A stretch of DNA of 15,926 bases from JBDIBB01 sp039812685 (GTDB lineage Bacteria > Acidobacteriota > Vicinamibacteria > Vicinamibacterales > JAFNAJ01), in contig JBDIBB010000088.1 of the NCBI GenBank assembly GCA_039812685.1, positions 1 through 15,926 of the forward strand, read 5' to 3'. Position numbers and translations under genes: made by a program. This document shows positions 6,398-13,751 of the stretch, in pieces (position 1 is the stretch's first letter; every line of letters starts with the position of its first letter). The notes beneath the pieces were generated by a model. The model made no database searches. It had not been told where the DNA came from and worked only from the letters and a program-made list of their open reading frames with translations.

Positions 6398-7744
6398 GTG
6401 TCCCGCATCCTCATCGTCGACGACGACCAGGAAACCTGCCGGTTCATCAAGGAACTGCTCGCCCGGCCCGAGCGCGAGATCGACATCGCGCAGGATCCCG
6501 ACGAAGCGCTCGCGCTGGCCGAGCGGACGCGATTCGACCTGGTGATCTCCGACATCAACCTCAACGCCCGGATCAACGGCCTGGACGTGCTGCGCGAGTT
6601 CAAGGCGCGCAACCCCGAGGCGCAGGTGCTGCTCATCAGCGGCTTCGGGTCGCTGGAGACCGCCATCGACGCCGTGCGGCACGGTGCGTTCGACTTCATC
6701 AGCAAGCCGTTCAACATCGGCGAGGTGAAAGCGGTGGTGGAGCGGGCGCTCGCGCAGACGCTGACCGACCCGCAGAAGACGCGCCCTCCGCGCGACGTGC
6801 AGCCGGCCGGCCTGGTGGGCCGCAGTCCCGCGATGCTCGCCGTCTACAAGCAGATCGCGCGCGCGGCCGACACCACCGCGCCGGTGCTCATCATCGGCGA
6901 GAGTGGCACCGGCAAGGAGCTGGTGGCGCGTGCGGTGCACGCCCACAGCCCGCGCGCCGCCCGTCCGTTCGTCGCGGTCAACTGCGGCGCCATCGTCGAG
7001 ACGCTGCTCGAGTCGGAGCTCTTCGGCCACGTCCGCGGCTCCTTCACCGGCGCCGTCAGCGACACCAAGGGCATCTTCGAGCAGGGCCATCTCGGCACCG
7101 TGTTCCTGGACGAGATCGGCGAGACATCGCCGGGGCTGCAGGTGAAGCTGCTGCGCGTGCTCGAGGAGAGCGAGGTGCGGCCCGTCGGCGGACACCGCAC
7201 GGTGCGCGTCGACATCCGGATCGTCGCCGCCACGAACACCGACATCGAGAAGGCGGTGACCGAGGGCCGTTTCCGCATCGACCTCTACTACCGCCTCGGC
7301 GTGATCACGATCGCCATGCCGCCGCTGCGCGACCGCCGGGAGGACATCCCGCTGCTGGCCGAGCGCTTCCTGCGCAACGCGTGCAGCCGCGCCCAGCGCA
7401 ACGTGGCGATCTCGGCGCCGGCGATGGCCGCGCTCACCACCTACGACTGGCCCGGCAACGTGCGCGAGCTCGAGAACACGGTGGAGCGGCTGGTGGTCTT
7501 CAGCCGCGGGTCGGTCATCGACGTCGCCGACCTGCCCGTCACGCTGCAGGGCGGGCCGCAGGACCTGAAGACGGGGCTCTTCCAGGACCTGCCCTCGCTC
7601 GACGAACTGGAACGGCGCTACCTGCGCCACGTGCTCGAGGCCGTGGGCGGCAACCGCACGCGCGCCGCCGAGGTGCTCGGCATCGACCGGCGCACCCTCT
7701 ACCGCATGGCCGAGCGCTACGGGATCGAGCTGCGCGAGGACTGA
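6398..7744 (+). CDS. NtrC-family sigma-54-dependent response regulator
   Basis: A 448-residue transcription activator, partner of the kinase three bases upstream. Residues 1-120 are a receiver: the acidic pocket at VDDD, phospho-acceptor Asp52 in DLVISDINL, Ser81 and Lys103 in SKPF. Residues about 140-375 are the AAA+ domain. It shows Walker A GESGTGKE from residue 167, the sigma-54 contact loop GSFTGA at 214-219 (a variant of GAFTGA), Walker B VFLDE at 235-239 and the WPGNVRELEN motif. The C-terminus is a Fis-type helix-turn-helix (NRTRAAEVLGIDRRTLYRM). The start is GTG 6398, with GAGGT at 6386-6390 seven bases upstream. It requires the sigma-54 form of RNA polymerase. I see no clear -24/-12 promoter in the window, so its targets probably lie elsewhere. 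Confidence 0.95.
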   Translation: MSRILIVDDDQETCRFIKELLARPEREIDIAQDPDEALALAERTRFDLVISDINLNARINGLDVLREFKARNPEAQVLLISGFGSLETAIDAVRHGAFDFISKPFNIGEVKAVVERALAQTLTDPQKTRPPRDVQPAGLVGRSPAMLAVYKQIARAADTTAPVLIIGESGTGKELVARAVHAHSPRAARPFVAVNCGAIVETLLESELFGHVRGSFTGAVSDTKGIFEQGHLGTVFLDEIGETSPGLQVKLLRVLEESEVRPVGGHRTVRVDIRIVAATNTDIEKAVTEGRFRIDLYYRLGVITIAMPPLRDRREDIPLLAERFLRNACSRAQRNVAISAPAMAALTTYDWPGNVRELENTVERLVVFSRGSVIDVADLPVTLQGGPQDLKTGLFQDLPSLDELERRYLRHVLEAVGGNRTRAAEVLGIDRRTLYRMAERYGIELRED

Positions 7745-7772
7745 CCGGCCGGCCGAGAGCGCCAGCGTCCGC

Positions 7773-9110
7773 CTACGGCGCGCCCTTGCGCGCCACCGCC
7801 TCCACGGCGTCGGCGAAGCGATCGACCTCCTCGAGCATCGTGTAGACGTTGGGCGTGACGCGGATGCCCTCCCACGCGAAGTCGGTGTCGCGGTGCTCGG
7901 GCGCCCGCCAGGCGTTGGCTGGCGGCGCGTGCTTGATCGGCACGACGATGATGCGGTGGCGGTCCCAGAGATGTTCGCCGAGCCTGCCGCTGTCGACGCC
8001 CAGCACGCGGGCGTTGGCCAGCCCGCACGACACCGCCGGGGAGAGGTCGGTGTTCATCCTCACGTTGGGCAGCGCCGTCAGGCGGTTCACCCAGCGATCG
8101 CGCAGGTAGCGGAGCCGGGCGAGTTTCCGCTCGGTGCCGATCGTCTGGTGGAAGGCGACCGCCTCGGCGATGGCATTGTGCGTGGCCGCCGGGTGGGTGC
8201 CGATTTCCTCGAACTTGCGGATGTCCTCGGTGAGCTTCACGCCGGCCGGCTGCAGCGGCCACGTGTCCTTGATCAGGTCGCGGCGCATCCACAGCAGGCC
8301 GGTGCCGACCGGCGCGAGCAGCCACTTGTGCAGGCTCACGCCGTAGTAGTCGCACCCCAGATCGGCGATGCGGAACGGGAAGTGCGCGAAGGCGTGCGCC
8401 CCGTCGACGATCGTGCGGATGCCGCGGGCGCGGGCGAGGTCGCAGATCTCGCGCACCGGGAAGATGTGGCCGGAGAGGTTCGTGACGTGGCAGAGGTGGA
8501 CGACCTTCGTGCGCGGGGTGATGGCGCGCTCGACCAGCGAGACCAGTTCCGACTGCTTCGGCGGCACGGGAAACGGCACGCGCGTGAGGGTGATGCCCTC
8601 GCGGCGCACCCGCTGTTCCCAGGTGTCGAGCATGCGCGGGTAGTCGTGCGTCGTGGTCACCACCTCGTCGCCGCGCTGCAGGTCGATGCCGAGCTGGCAG
8701 ATCTGCAGTGACTCGCTCGCGTTGCGCGTGATGGCCACCTCCTCGCGATCGCAGCCGAGCAGCCCCGCCAGTTGCGTGCGCACCGACTCGACGCCCGGCT
8801 CGAGCACGCGCCACATGAAGTGCACCGGCGCCTGGTTCGAGATGTCGAGGAACCGCTTCTGCGCCTCGAGCACCGTACGAGGGCTGGGGCACACGCCGCC
8901 GTTGTTGAGGTTGATCAGCGTGCGGTCGAGCGTGAACGCCTGCTGCACCTCGCGCCAGAAGTCCTCGTTTCCGGCGGTCTCTTCGGGAGTGGCCCGGCCG
9001 GTGGCGGCCGCCGCCGACGCGAGCCGTGCGAGGCCGTCGTCGCGGAAGGCCGCAACGGCCATGAGGCCGGCGGAGGAGGCGGTGCGGAGGAAGTGACGGC
9101 GCGAGGACAT
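7773..9110 (-). CDS. Tat-exported class V aminotransferase-fold PLP enzyme
   Basis: A 445-residue protein of the cysteine desulfurase / isopenicillin-N-epimerase-like class V fold. The start ATG 9110 is preceded by a strong GGGGAGG ribosome site. The N-terminus, SRRHFLRTASSAGLMAVAAF, has the twin-arginine pattern and hydrophobic stretch of a Tat signal. The enzyme is therefore predicted to fold with its cofactor in the cytoplasm and then be exported. PLP contacts visible are Asp236 and His239 in VDGAHA, and the Schiff-base Lys262 in SLHKW. NRSAS-like binding residues appear as TRNASESL. The substrate cannot be told from sequence: epimerase, lyase and aminotransferase activities all occur in this fold. 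It is divergent from an Fsr-like exporter gene and convergent with the response regulator, 28 bases from its stop. Confidence 0.9.
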   Translation of the reverse strand: MSSRRHFLRTASSAGLMAVAAFRDDGLARLASAAAATGRATPEETAGNEDFWREVQQAFTLDRTLINLNNGGVCPSPRTVLEAQKRFLDISNQAPVHFMWRVLEPGVESVRTQLAGLLGCDREEVAITRNASESLQICQLGIDLQRGDEVVTTTHDYPRMLDTWEQRVRREGITLTRVPFPVPPKQSELVSLVERAITPRTKVVHLCHVTNLSGHIFPVREICDLARARGIRTIVDGAHAFAHFPFRIADLGCDYYGVSLHKWLLAPVGTGLLWMRRDLIKDTWPLQPAGVKLTEDIRKFEEIGTHPAATHNAIAEAVAFHQTIGTERKLARLRYLRDRWVNRLTALPNVRMNTDLSPAVSCGLANARVLGVDSGRLGEHLWDRHRIIVVPIKHAPPANAWRAPEHRDTDFAWEGIRVTPNVYTMLEEVDRFADAVEAVARKGAP

Positions 9111-9407
9111 GGACGACCTCCCCAAGACAGAAGGTGGAGCGGACTCGACAGTGGCACGCGCACGATAGCACGGGCCGAAGATCGGGCACCGGCCGGGGAG
9201 GGCGCGGGAGCCGCGTCCGGGCGTCTCCCCCCCGATCCGGCCTGCCCGCGACGCCATGACGCACGACGCCGCGAGATTCCTGCGGCGTCGCCCCGCGCCA
9301 TCCGGTATAACTTGAGGGTTACGCCGCAGCCCCCGGCCGACGCTGCGCGATTGGCACCGAACCGGATCGGGCCCGTTCCGGCAGACCGTCGCGAGGGCCG
9401 CACACTG
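9111..9407. other. Divergent intergenic region, class V enzyme / Fsr-like exporter
   Basis: 297 bases without a supported gene; it must hold the promoters of both flanking genes. The most promoter-like element on the plus strand is TATAAC at 9306-9311, overlapping a small dyad TAAC-N6-GTTA (9308-9321), about 97 bases before the exporter ATG. No -35 box is convincing. The frames that run through this region on both strands look like extensions of the flanking genes without domain character. Confidence 0.5.
9162..9170 (-). promoter_or_regulatory. Candidate extended -10 for the class V enzyme gene
   Basis: The minus strand reads TGCTATCGT, an extended -10 (TGn then TATCGT). It lies about 50 bases upstream of the ATG at 9110. 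There is no -35 match at the expected distance. Confidence 0.3.
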
Positions 9408-10727
9408 ATGGAGCGAGTGACACTTGTGAGTGACGCGCAGCGGGATGCCGCCTGGCCGCAGGCGTTCGTCGCCGGCACGGTGAAGAAGCGCGCGCGCGAG
9501 GATCGCGCGTTCGGCATGGTCGCCGCCGTCAGCGTGGCGCACATGCTCAACGACATCATGCAGTCGGTGATCCTGGCGCTGTACCCGCTGCTGAAGGCCG
9601 ACTTCAACCTCGGCTTCTTCCAGGTCGGCGCGATCACGCTGACCTTCCAGCTCACCGCCTCGCTGCTGCAGCCGGTGGTCGGCATGGTCACCGACCGGCG
9701 GCCGTTCCCCTTCGTGCTGCCGCTCGGCATGACGTTCAGCCTGTGCGGGCTCCTGCTGCTCTCGGTGGCGCCGAACTACCCGCTGCTGCTGCTGGCCGTC
9801 GCACTGATCGGCTGCGGATCGGCCTCGTTCCACCCGGAGTCGGCGCGTGTCGCGCGCATGGCGTCGGGCGGACAGTACGGGCTGGCCCAGTCGCTGTTCC
9901 AGATCGGCGGCAACACCGGCCAGGCGATGGGGCCGCTGTTTGCCGCGTTCTTCGTGCTGCGGCACGGCGCCGAGGGCCGGCGGCAGGCCGCCTGGTTCAC
10001 GCTGATCGCGCTGCTGGCCGTGACGATCCTGGTGCAGGTCAGCCGCTGGTACCGCGCGCACCTCGACAGCCGGGCGAAGACCGCGCAGGCCGACGCCGCA
10101 GCGCGGTATCCGGCGACGGTCGTGCGCCACACGGTCGGCGTGCTGCTGGTGCTGATGTTCTCGAAGTTCTTCTACCTGGCGAGTTTCAGCAGCTTCTTCA
10201 CGTTCTACCTGATCAGCCAGTTCGGCGTGAGCGCGACGACGGCGGCCAACCTGCTGGCGGTGTTCCTGTTCGCGGTGGCGGCCGGGACGCTGATCGGCGG
10301 ACCGCTGGGCGATCGCATCGGCCGGCGCCGCGTGATCTGGTTCTCCATCCTCGGTTGCGCGCCGTTCACGCTGGTGCTGCCGCACGTCGGGCTGGGCGCG
10401 ACGGTGGCGCTCAGCGTGATCGTCGGCCTGGTGCTCGCCTCGGCGTTCCCCGCGATCATCGTCTACGCGCAGGACATGCTGACGGACCGCATCGGCATGG
10501 TGTCGGGCCTGTTCTACGGGTTCAGCTTCGGGCTGGGCGGGATCGGCGCCGGGGTGCTCGGCCTGGCGGCCGACCACTTCGGCATCGTGTTCGTGTACCA
10601 GGTGTGCGCCTTCCTGCCGCTGCTCGGCATCCTGGCGGTCTTCCTGCCCGACGTGCGCCCGCCGGAGGTCAGGATTCCCCTCACACCCGGGGCCCAGGCG
10701 GGGATGGCCGGACCGGCCGGCGCCTGA
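9408..10727 (+). CDS. MFS exporter of the Fsr (fosmidomycin resistance) family
   Basis: A 439-residue inner-membrane major facilitator with about twelve transmembrane helices. Several stretches are near-identical to E. coli Fsr as I recall it: LNDIMQSVILALYPLL, ITLTFQLTASLLQPVVG, FHPESARVARMASGG, FAVAAGTLIGGPLGDRIGRR, IVYAQDMLTDRIGMVSGLF and VCAFLPLLGILAVFLPD. The protein is slightly longer than E. coli Fsr (about 406) owing to an N-terminal extension of about 30 polar residues. The start ATG 9408 has GAGGG ten bases upstream. An in-frame GTG at 9426 with GGAG before it is an alternative. Fsr exports fosmidomycin when overproduced; the natural substrate here is unknown. It is divergent from the Tat-exported PLP enzyme and convergent with ktrA. 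Confidence 0.92.
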   Translation: MERVTLVSDAQRDAAWPQAFVAGTVKKRAREDRAFGMVAAVSVAHMLNDIMQSVILALYPLLKADFNLGFFQVGAITLTFQLTASLLQPVVGMVTDRRPFPFVLPLGMTFSLCGLLLLSVAPNYPLLLLAVALIGCGSASFHPESARVARMASGGQYGLAQSLFQIGGNTGQAMGPLFAAFFVLRHGAEGRRQAAWFTLIALLAVTILVQVSRWYRAHLDSRAKTAQADAAARYPATVVRHTVGVLLVLMFSKFFYLASFSSFFTFYLISQFGVSATTAANLLAVFLFAVAAGTLIGGPLGDRIGRRRVIWFSILGCAPFTLVLPHVGLGATVALSVIVGLVLASAFPAIIVYAQDMLTDRIGMVSGLFYGFSFGLGGIGAGVLGLAADHFGIVFVYQVCAFLPLLGILAVFLPDVRPPEVRIPLTPGAQAGMAGPAGA

Positions 10728-10749
10728 TTCGTGTCGTGCGGCGCCGGCC
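10715..10749. terminator. Perfect inverted repeat between convergent fsr-like gene and ktrA
   Basis: GGCCGGCGCC (10715-10724) and its exact complement GGCGCCGGCC (10740-10749) are separated by 15 bases that begin with the exporter's TGA stop. A ten-pair all-GC stem between two convergent genes is a plausible bidirectional terminator, though no T-run follows on either strand. Confidence 0.55.
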
Positions 10750-10758
10750 TCCCGCGGC

Positions 10759-11439
10759 TCACGTGGCCAGCAGTTTCTCGATCTGGCCCAGGCGGTCGGT
10801 GGCGCCCAGCAGCGAGAGGACGTCGCCGCCCGCGATCCGCTCATCCGCGCTGGGGGCGACGATCGTCGCCTCGGCCCCGCCGCTGCTCCGGCGCTTGATG
10901 GCGATCAGCGTCAGCCCGTATCGCGGGCGCAGCTCCAGCTCCTTCAGCGACTGGCCGACGAATGCCGACGGGGCCTCGATGTCCACGATCGAGTAGTCCT
11001 TCGACACCTCGATGTAGTCGAGCACGTTGGGCACGACCAGGCTGAGCGCCACGCGGATGGCCATCTCGCGTTCCGGGTAGATGACGCGATTCACGCCCAG
11101 CTTCTGGAGGATCCGCCCGTGAAGCGGCGTGACGGCCTTGGCGACCACGTTCTTCACGCCGAGTTCCTTCACCTGCATCACCACCAGGAGGCTGGCCTCG
11201 ATGTTCTCGCCAATCGAGATGATCGCGGTGTCGACGTCCTGCACGCCCACCTCGCGCAGCGCCTTGACGTCGCTCGCCTCGAGCTGCACCGCCTGCGCCA
11301 GCGCGTCGGCCAGTTGCCGCACCTTCTCCTCGTCGGAGTCGATGCCGATCACTTCCTCGCCCATTTCGGCGAGCGTCGTGGCCACTGCCGATCCGAAGCG
11401 GCCGAGGCCAATCACTGCGTAAGTGCGTCGTCTGGACAT
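10759..11439 (-). CDS. ktrA: Ktr/Trk potassium uptake, RCK regulatory subunit
   Basis: A cytoplasmic 226-residue protein that forms the nucleotide-binding ring gating the KtrB pore. Residues 1-130 are an RCK_N (TrkA-N) Rossmann domain with GLGRFG at 11-16 and the ribose-binding acid Asp34 at the end of the second strand (GIDSD). Residues about 138-220 are the RCK_C (TrkA-C) domain (VPNVLDYIEVSKDYSIVDIEAP, AGGDVLSLLG). A single RCK unit of this length matches KtrA (about 220) rather than the double-length TrkA of enterobacteria. The ligand is expected to be ATP/ADP or NAD(H) by family. The gene follows ktrB after 39 bases on the same strand. The leader (CTCAGCTTCTCCGACC before ATG) is pyrimidine-rich with no recognisable ribosome site. 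Confidence 0.93.
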   Translation of the reverse strand: MSRRRTYAVIGLGRFGSAVATTLAEMGEEVIGIDSDEEKVRQLADALAQAVQLEASDVKALREVGVQDVDTAIISIGENIEASLLVVMQVKELGVKNVVAKAVTPLHGRILQKLGVNRVIYPEREMAIRVALSLVVPNVLDYIEVSKDYSIVDIEAPSAFVGQSLKELELRPRYGLTLIAIKRRSSGGAEATIVAPSADERIAGGDVLSLLGATDRLGQIEKLLAT

Positions 11440-11478
11440 GGTCGGAGAAGCTGAGCCTGGAGGGTTGTGGAGCGGCGT

Positions 11479-12870
11479 CTACCCGATCATCACCCGTCCT
11501 TCGGGATAGCGCACGTGCGATCGCTCGGCGCGATGCGCCAGCGCCACCGCCACCGTGAGCGGGCCGACGCGCCCGATGAACATCATCGCCACGAGCAGCA
11601 GCTTGCCGGCGTCCGAGAAGTGACCCGCGAGGCTGATACTGCTGCCCGGCAGGCCCATCGAGAGCCCGACCGTGCCGAAGGCGGACGTCACCTCGAAGAG
11701 CGTCTTCATCAGATCCTGCCGCTCGATCACGAGCAGCGCGCCGGTCACGAGATTGACTGCGAGAAACGCCAGCAGGCTGATGAAGAAGGCGCGCAGCACC
11801 ACCTCGATGGCGATGCGCCGGCGGAACACGACCGGCTCGGGCTCGCCGCGCACGGTCGCCCACAGCGCGAGGACCGCCACGCCGAAGGTGGTCGTCTTCA
11901 CGCCGCCGCCGGTGCCGCCCGGGCTCGCCCCGATGAACATCAGCACGATCGTCAGGAAGATGGACGGCACGGTCATGCCGCCGACGTCGATGGTGTTGAA
12001 GCCCGCCGTGCGCGGCGTGACGGAGGCGAACCACGCAGCCAGGACCGACTCGAACCAGCCGAGCGGCCCGAGCGTCCGCGGGTTGCGCCACTCCAGCGCG
12101 AGCAGCGCCAGGAAGCCCACGCCCAGCAGCGTCAGGGTGAGCACGATCGCCAGCCGGCTGTGCAGGGTGAACTCGCGGAATCGCCGGCCGTCGCGCAGCT
12201 CGCGCAGGACGAAGAACCCGAGGCCGCCCGCGACGATCAGGCCGGTGATCACCACGTTGACGACCGGGTCGCCGCGGTACCGCACGAGGTTGTCGGAGAA
12301 CAGGCTGAAACCGGCGTTGTTGAAGGCCGAGACGGCGTGGAACGCGCCGAGCCAGACCGCCCGGCCCAGATCGAACTCCCGCCACCACCACACCGCGAGG
12401 ATGAGCGCGCCGGCGGCCTCCACGACCGCCGTGGTCTTCACCACCGTCCACAGGAAGCGCACCATGCCCTCGCGCGACTGCATGTTCAGCCCCTCCTGCA
12501 GCGTGACACGCTCGCGCAGGGTGAGGCGCTTGCCGAGCGCCACGACGAGCATCGCCGACAACGTCATGTAGCCGAGGCCGCCAGCCTGGATCAGCGCCAT
12601 CACCACACCGTGGCCGAAGGTGGAGAACGCGGTGGCGATGTCGACGACGATCAGGCCGGTGACGCAGACGGCCGACGTGGCGGTGAAGAACGCATCGATC
12701 AGCGAGATGTCGTGGCCGGGCCCGGCCGAGACGGGCAGTGCGAGGAGGAAGGTGCCGGCGCCGATGATGCCGACGAATCCGATCGCGAGCACCTGCGCGG
12801 GCGAGAGGCCGTGCCGCCGCGGCGCAACGGGTTCGCGCACATGAACGGCCCTCGCCGCATCGTTCGCCAT
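11479..12870 (-). CDS. ktrB: Ktr/Trk potassium uptake, channel-like membrane subunit
   Basis: A 463-residue inner-membrane K+ translocator of the KtrB/TrkH superfamily, built from four M1-P-M2 repeats. The four pore-loop glycines of the selectivity filter are present: Gly72 in TSAVCVTGL, Gly187 in SAFNNAGFS, Gly290 in TPRTAGFNT and Gly402 in SAFGTVGLS. The flexible gate loop in repeat three is visible as GASPGGTGGGVKTTT (about 313-328). The length fits KtrB (about 445) better than TrkH (about 480), and the partner is a single-RCK KtrA, so a Ktr system is the best reading. The start ATG 12870 is followed by about 22 cytoplasmic polar residues before the first helix. It is cotranscribed with ktrA downstream. 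The upstream SDR gene lies 65 bases away on the same strand. Confidence 0.94.
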   Translation of the reverse strand: MANDAARAVHVREPVAPRRHGLSPAQVLAIGFVGIIGAGTFLLALPVSAGPGHDISLIDAFFTATSAVCVTGLIVVDIATAFSTFGHGVVMALIQAGGLGYMTLSAMLVVALGKRLTLRERVTLQEGLNMQSREGMVRFLWTVVKTTAVVEAAGALILAVWWWREFDLGRAVWLGAFHAVSAFNNAGFSLFSDNLVRYRGDPVVNVVITGLIVAGGLGFFVLRELRDGRRFREFTLHSRLAIVLTLTLLGVGFLALLALEWRNPRTLGPLGWFESVLAAWFASVTPRTAGFNTIDVGGMTVPSIFLTIVLMFIGASPGGTGGGVKTTTFGVAVLALWATVRGEPEPVVFRRRIAIEVVLRAFFISLLAFLAVNLVTGALLVIERQDLMKTLFEVTSAFGTVGLSMGLPGSSISLAGHFSDAGKLLLVAMMFIGRVGPLTVAVALAHRAERSHVRYPEGRVMIG

Positions 12871-12880
12871 CGGGGCACAG

Positions 12881-12889
12881 ATATTAGCA
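12881..12889 (-). promoter_or_regulatory. Candidate extended -10 directly upstream of ktrB
   Basis: The minus strand reads TGCTAATAT: TAATAT with the extended TGn element. It ends ten bases before the ktrB ATG. No Shine-Dalgarno sequence is present (leader CTGTGCCCCG). A start at the usual distance would leave a leader of about four bases, that is, a nearly leaderless ktrBA message. Confidence 0.4.
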
Positions 12890-12935
12890 GGCAGGGGCGG
12901 GACCTGCCCGTCCCCGTTTCGCCCGGCGGACGTTC

Positions 12936-13676
12936 CTATCGCAGGTGACGCCCGCCGTCGACCCGGATCGTCTCGCCCGTGATGAAATCGGAATCCACGA
13001 GCGCGAGCACGGCCTTCGCGATTTCCAGCTCACCGCCCCATCGTCCGAGCGGTGTCGCCTGTTCCACCTCGCGTCGCTCCTCGTCGCTGGTTCCCGGCGG
13101 CGCGACGATGGGGCCTGGCGCGATGGCGTTGACGAGGATCTGGTCACGTGCGACCTCGAGCGCCAGCGCTTCGGTGAGGGCGATGACGCCGGCCTTCGCG
13201 ACGTAGTACGGCAGGAAACCCGGGTAGCGCGGCCTGCGGCTGGACGCCAGCCAGTCGCCGAAGTTGACGATGCGCCCGCCGCCGGCCTGGCGCAGGTGCG
13301 GGATGGCCGCCTGTGACACCAGCCAGGTGGCGCGCAGGTCGATGGCGAGCTGGCGTTCCCAGTCGGCGTCGGTGAGCGCGTCGAACGCCTTGTGGGTGTA
13401 GATCGACGCCATGTTCACCAGCACGTCGAGGCGTCCGAACCGCGCCAGGACGTCGGCGACCAGGCGGCGGCACTGATCCGGAACGCCGAGATCGGCCTGC
13501 ACCGCCTCGGCGCGCGCACCGCCGGCGCGCAGCGCGTGCACGGCCGTCTCGGCCTCGGTGACGGATCGGTTGTAGTGCAGCGCGATGACGGCGCCACGGG
13601 CGGCGAGCGCCTGCGCGACGACGGCGCCGATTCGCCTGGCGCCGGTGATGAGGACGACGGAGTCGGCGAGGTTCAT
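12936..13676 (-). CDS. SDR oxidoreductase, pteridine reductase (PTR1/FolM)-like
   Basis: A 246-residue NAD(P)-dependent short-chain dehydrogenase. The nucleotide site is TGARRIG (residues 11-17), the arginine-type variant of TGxxxGxG found in pteridine reductases, followed by the HYNRS strand (HYHRS in Leishmania PTR1). The active site is NFGD (Asp141) with Tyr157 and Lys161 in YYVAK. An Asp where classical SDRs have Ser is the hallmark of PTR1, which uses an Asp-Tyr-Lys triad. NMAS replaces the usual NNAG/NNAS. The C-terminus DFITGETIRVDGGRHLR is standard for SDRs. Likely substrates are dihydropterins or dihydrofolate; a general 3-oxoacyl/sugar reductase is the alternative. The upstream gene on the same strand is an MTHFR-family protein, 75 bases away. 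The ATG has GGAAGG directly against it, too close for a standard ribosome site. Confidence 0.85.
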   Translation of the reverse strand: MNLADSVVLITGARRIGAVVAQALAARGAVIALHYNRSVTEAETAVHALRAGGARAEAVQADLGVPDQCRRLVADVLARFGRLDVLVNMASIYTHKAFDALTDADWERQLAIDLRATWLVSQAAIPHLRQAGGGRIVNFGDWLASSRRPRYPGFLPYYVAKAGVIALTEALALEVARDQILVNAIAPGPIVAPPGTSDEERREVEQATPLGRWGGELEIAKAVLALVDSDFITGETIRVDGGRHLR

Positions 13677-13751
13677 CCTTCCATGCTACTCCCGGCGGCC
13701 GATCCGGAGGCCCGCCGCCAGGCCCCGGCGAGGCGTCCTCGGGCCCGCCGC
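13677..13751. other. Gap between MTHFR-like and SDR genes with short repeats
   Basis: The 75-base gap carries an 11-base direct repeat GGCCCGCCGCC (13709-13719 and 13742-13752, reaching the MTHFR-like stop). Each copy can pair with GGCGGC at 13694-13699. A -10-like TAGCAT on the minus strand (13688-13683) ends six bases before the SDR ATG. Its significance is uncertain; read-through from the upstream gene is equally likely. Confidence 0.35.

Noticed and set aside
7745..7781. Possible terminator between response regulator and class V enzyme (GCGCC...GGCGC, and the palindrome CGGCCGGCCG)
   Set aside because: Only five pairs with a long loop, overlapping the enzyme's stop region, and no T-run; not distinguishable from chance in GC-rich DNA.
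4843..7845. 1000-codon open frame on the plus strand through the kinase and regulator
   Set aside because: Out of frame with both genes, extremely Arg/Ala/Pro-rich, no recognisable motif.
9151..9168. TGGCAC at 9152 as a sigma-54 promoter
   Set aside because: No TTGC-type -12 element at the required spacing downstream.
8772..9407. 212-codon N-terminal extension of the Fsr-like exporter
   Set aside because: No similarity to Fsr proteins, antisense to the class V enzyme gene, and the conserved part begins after ATG 9408.
9111..10844. Long N-terminal extension of the class V enzyme frame, antisense to the exporter
   Set aside because: The extension is low-complexity, while ATG 9110 has a strong ribosome site and is followed at once by a Tat signal.
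10841..12451. Open frame on the minus strand overlapping ktrA and ktrB in another frame
   Set aside because: Arg/Gly-rich with no motif; ktrA and ktrB are both complete in their own frames.
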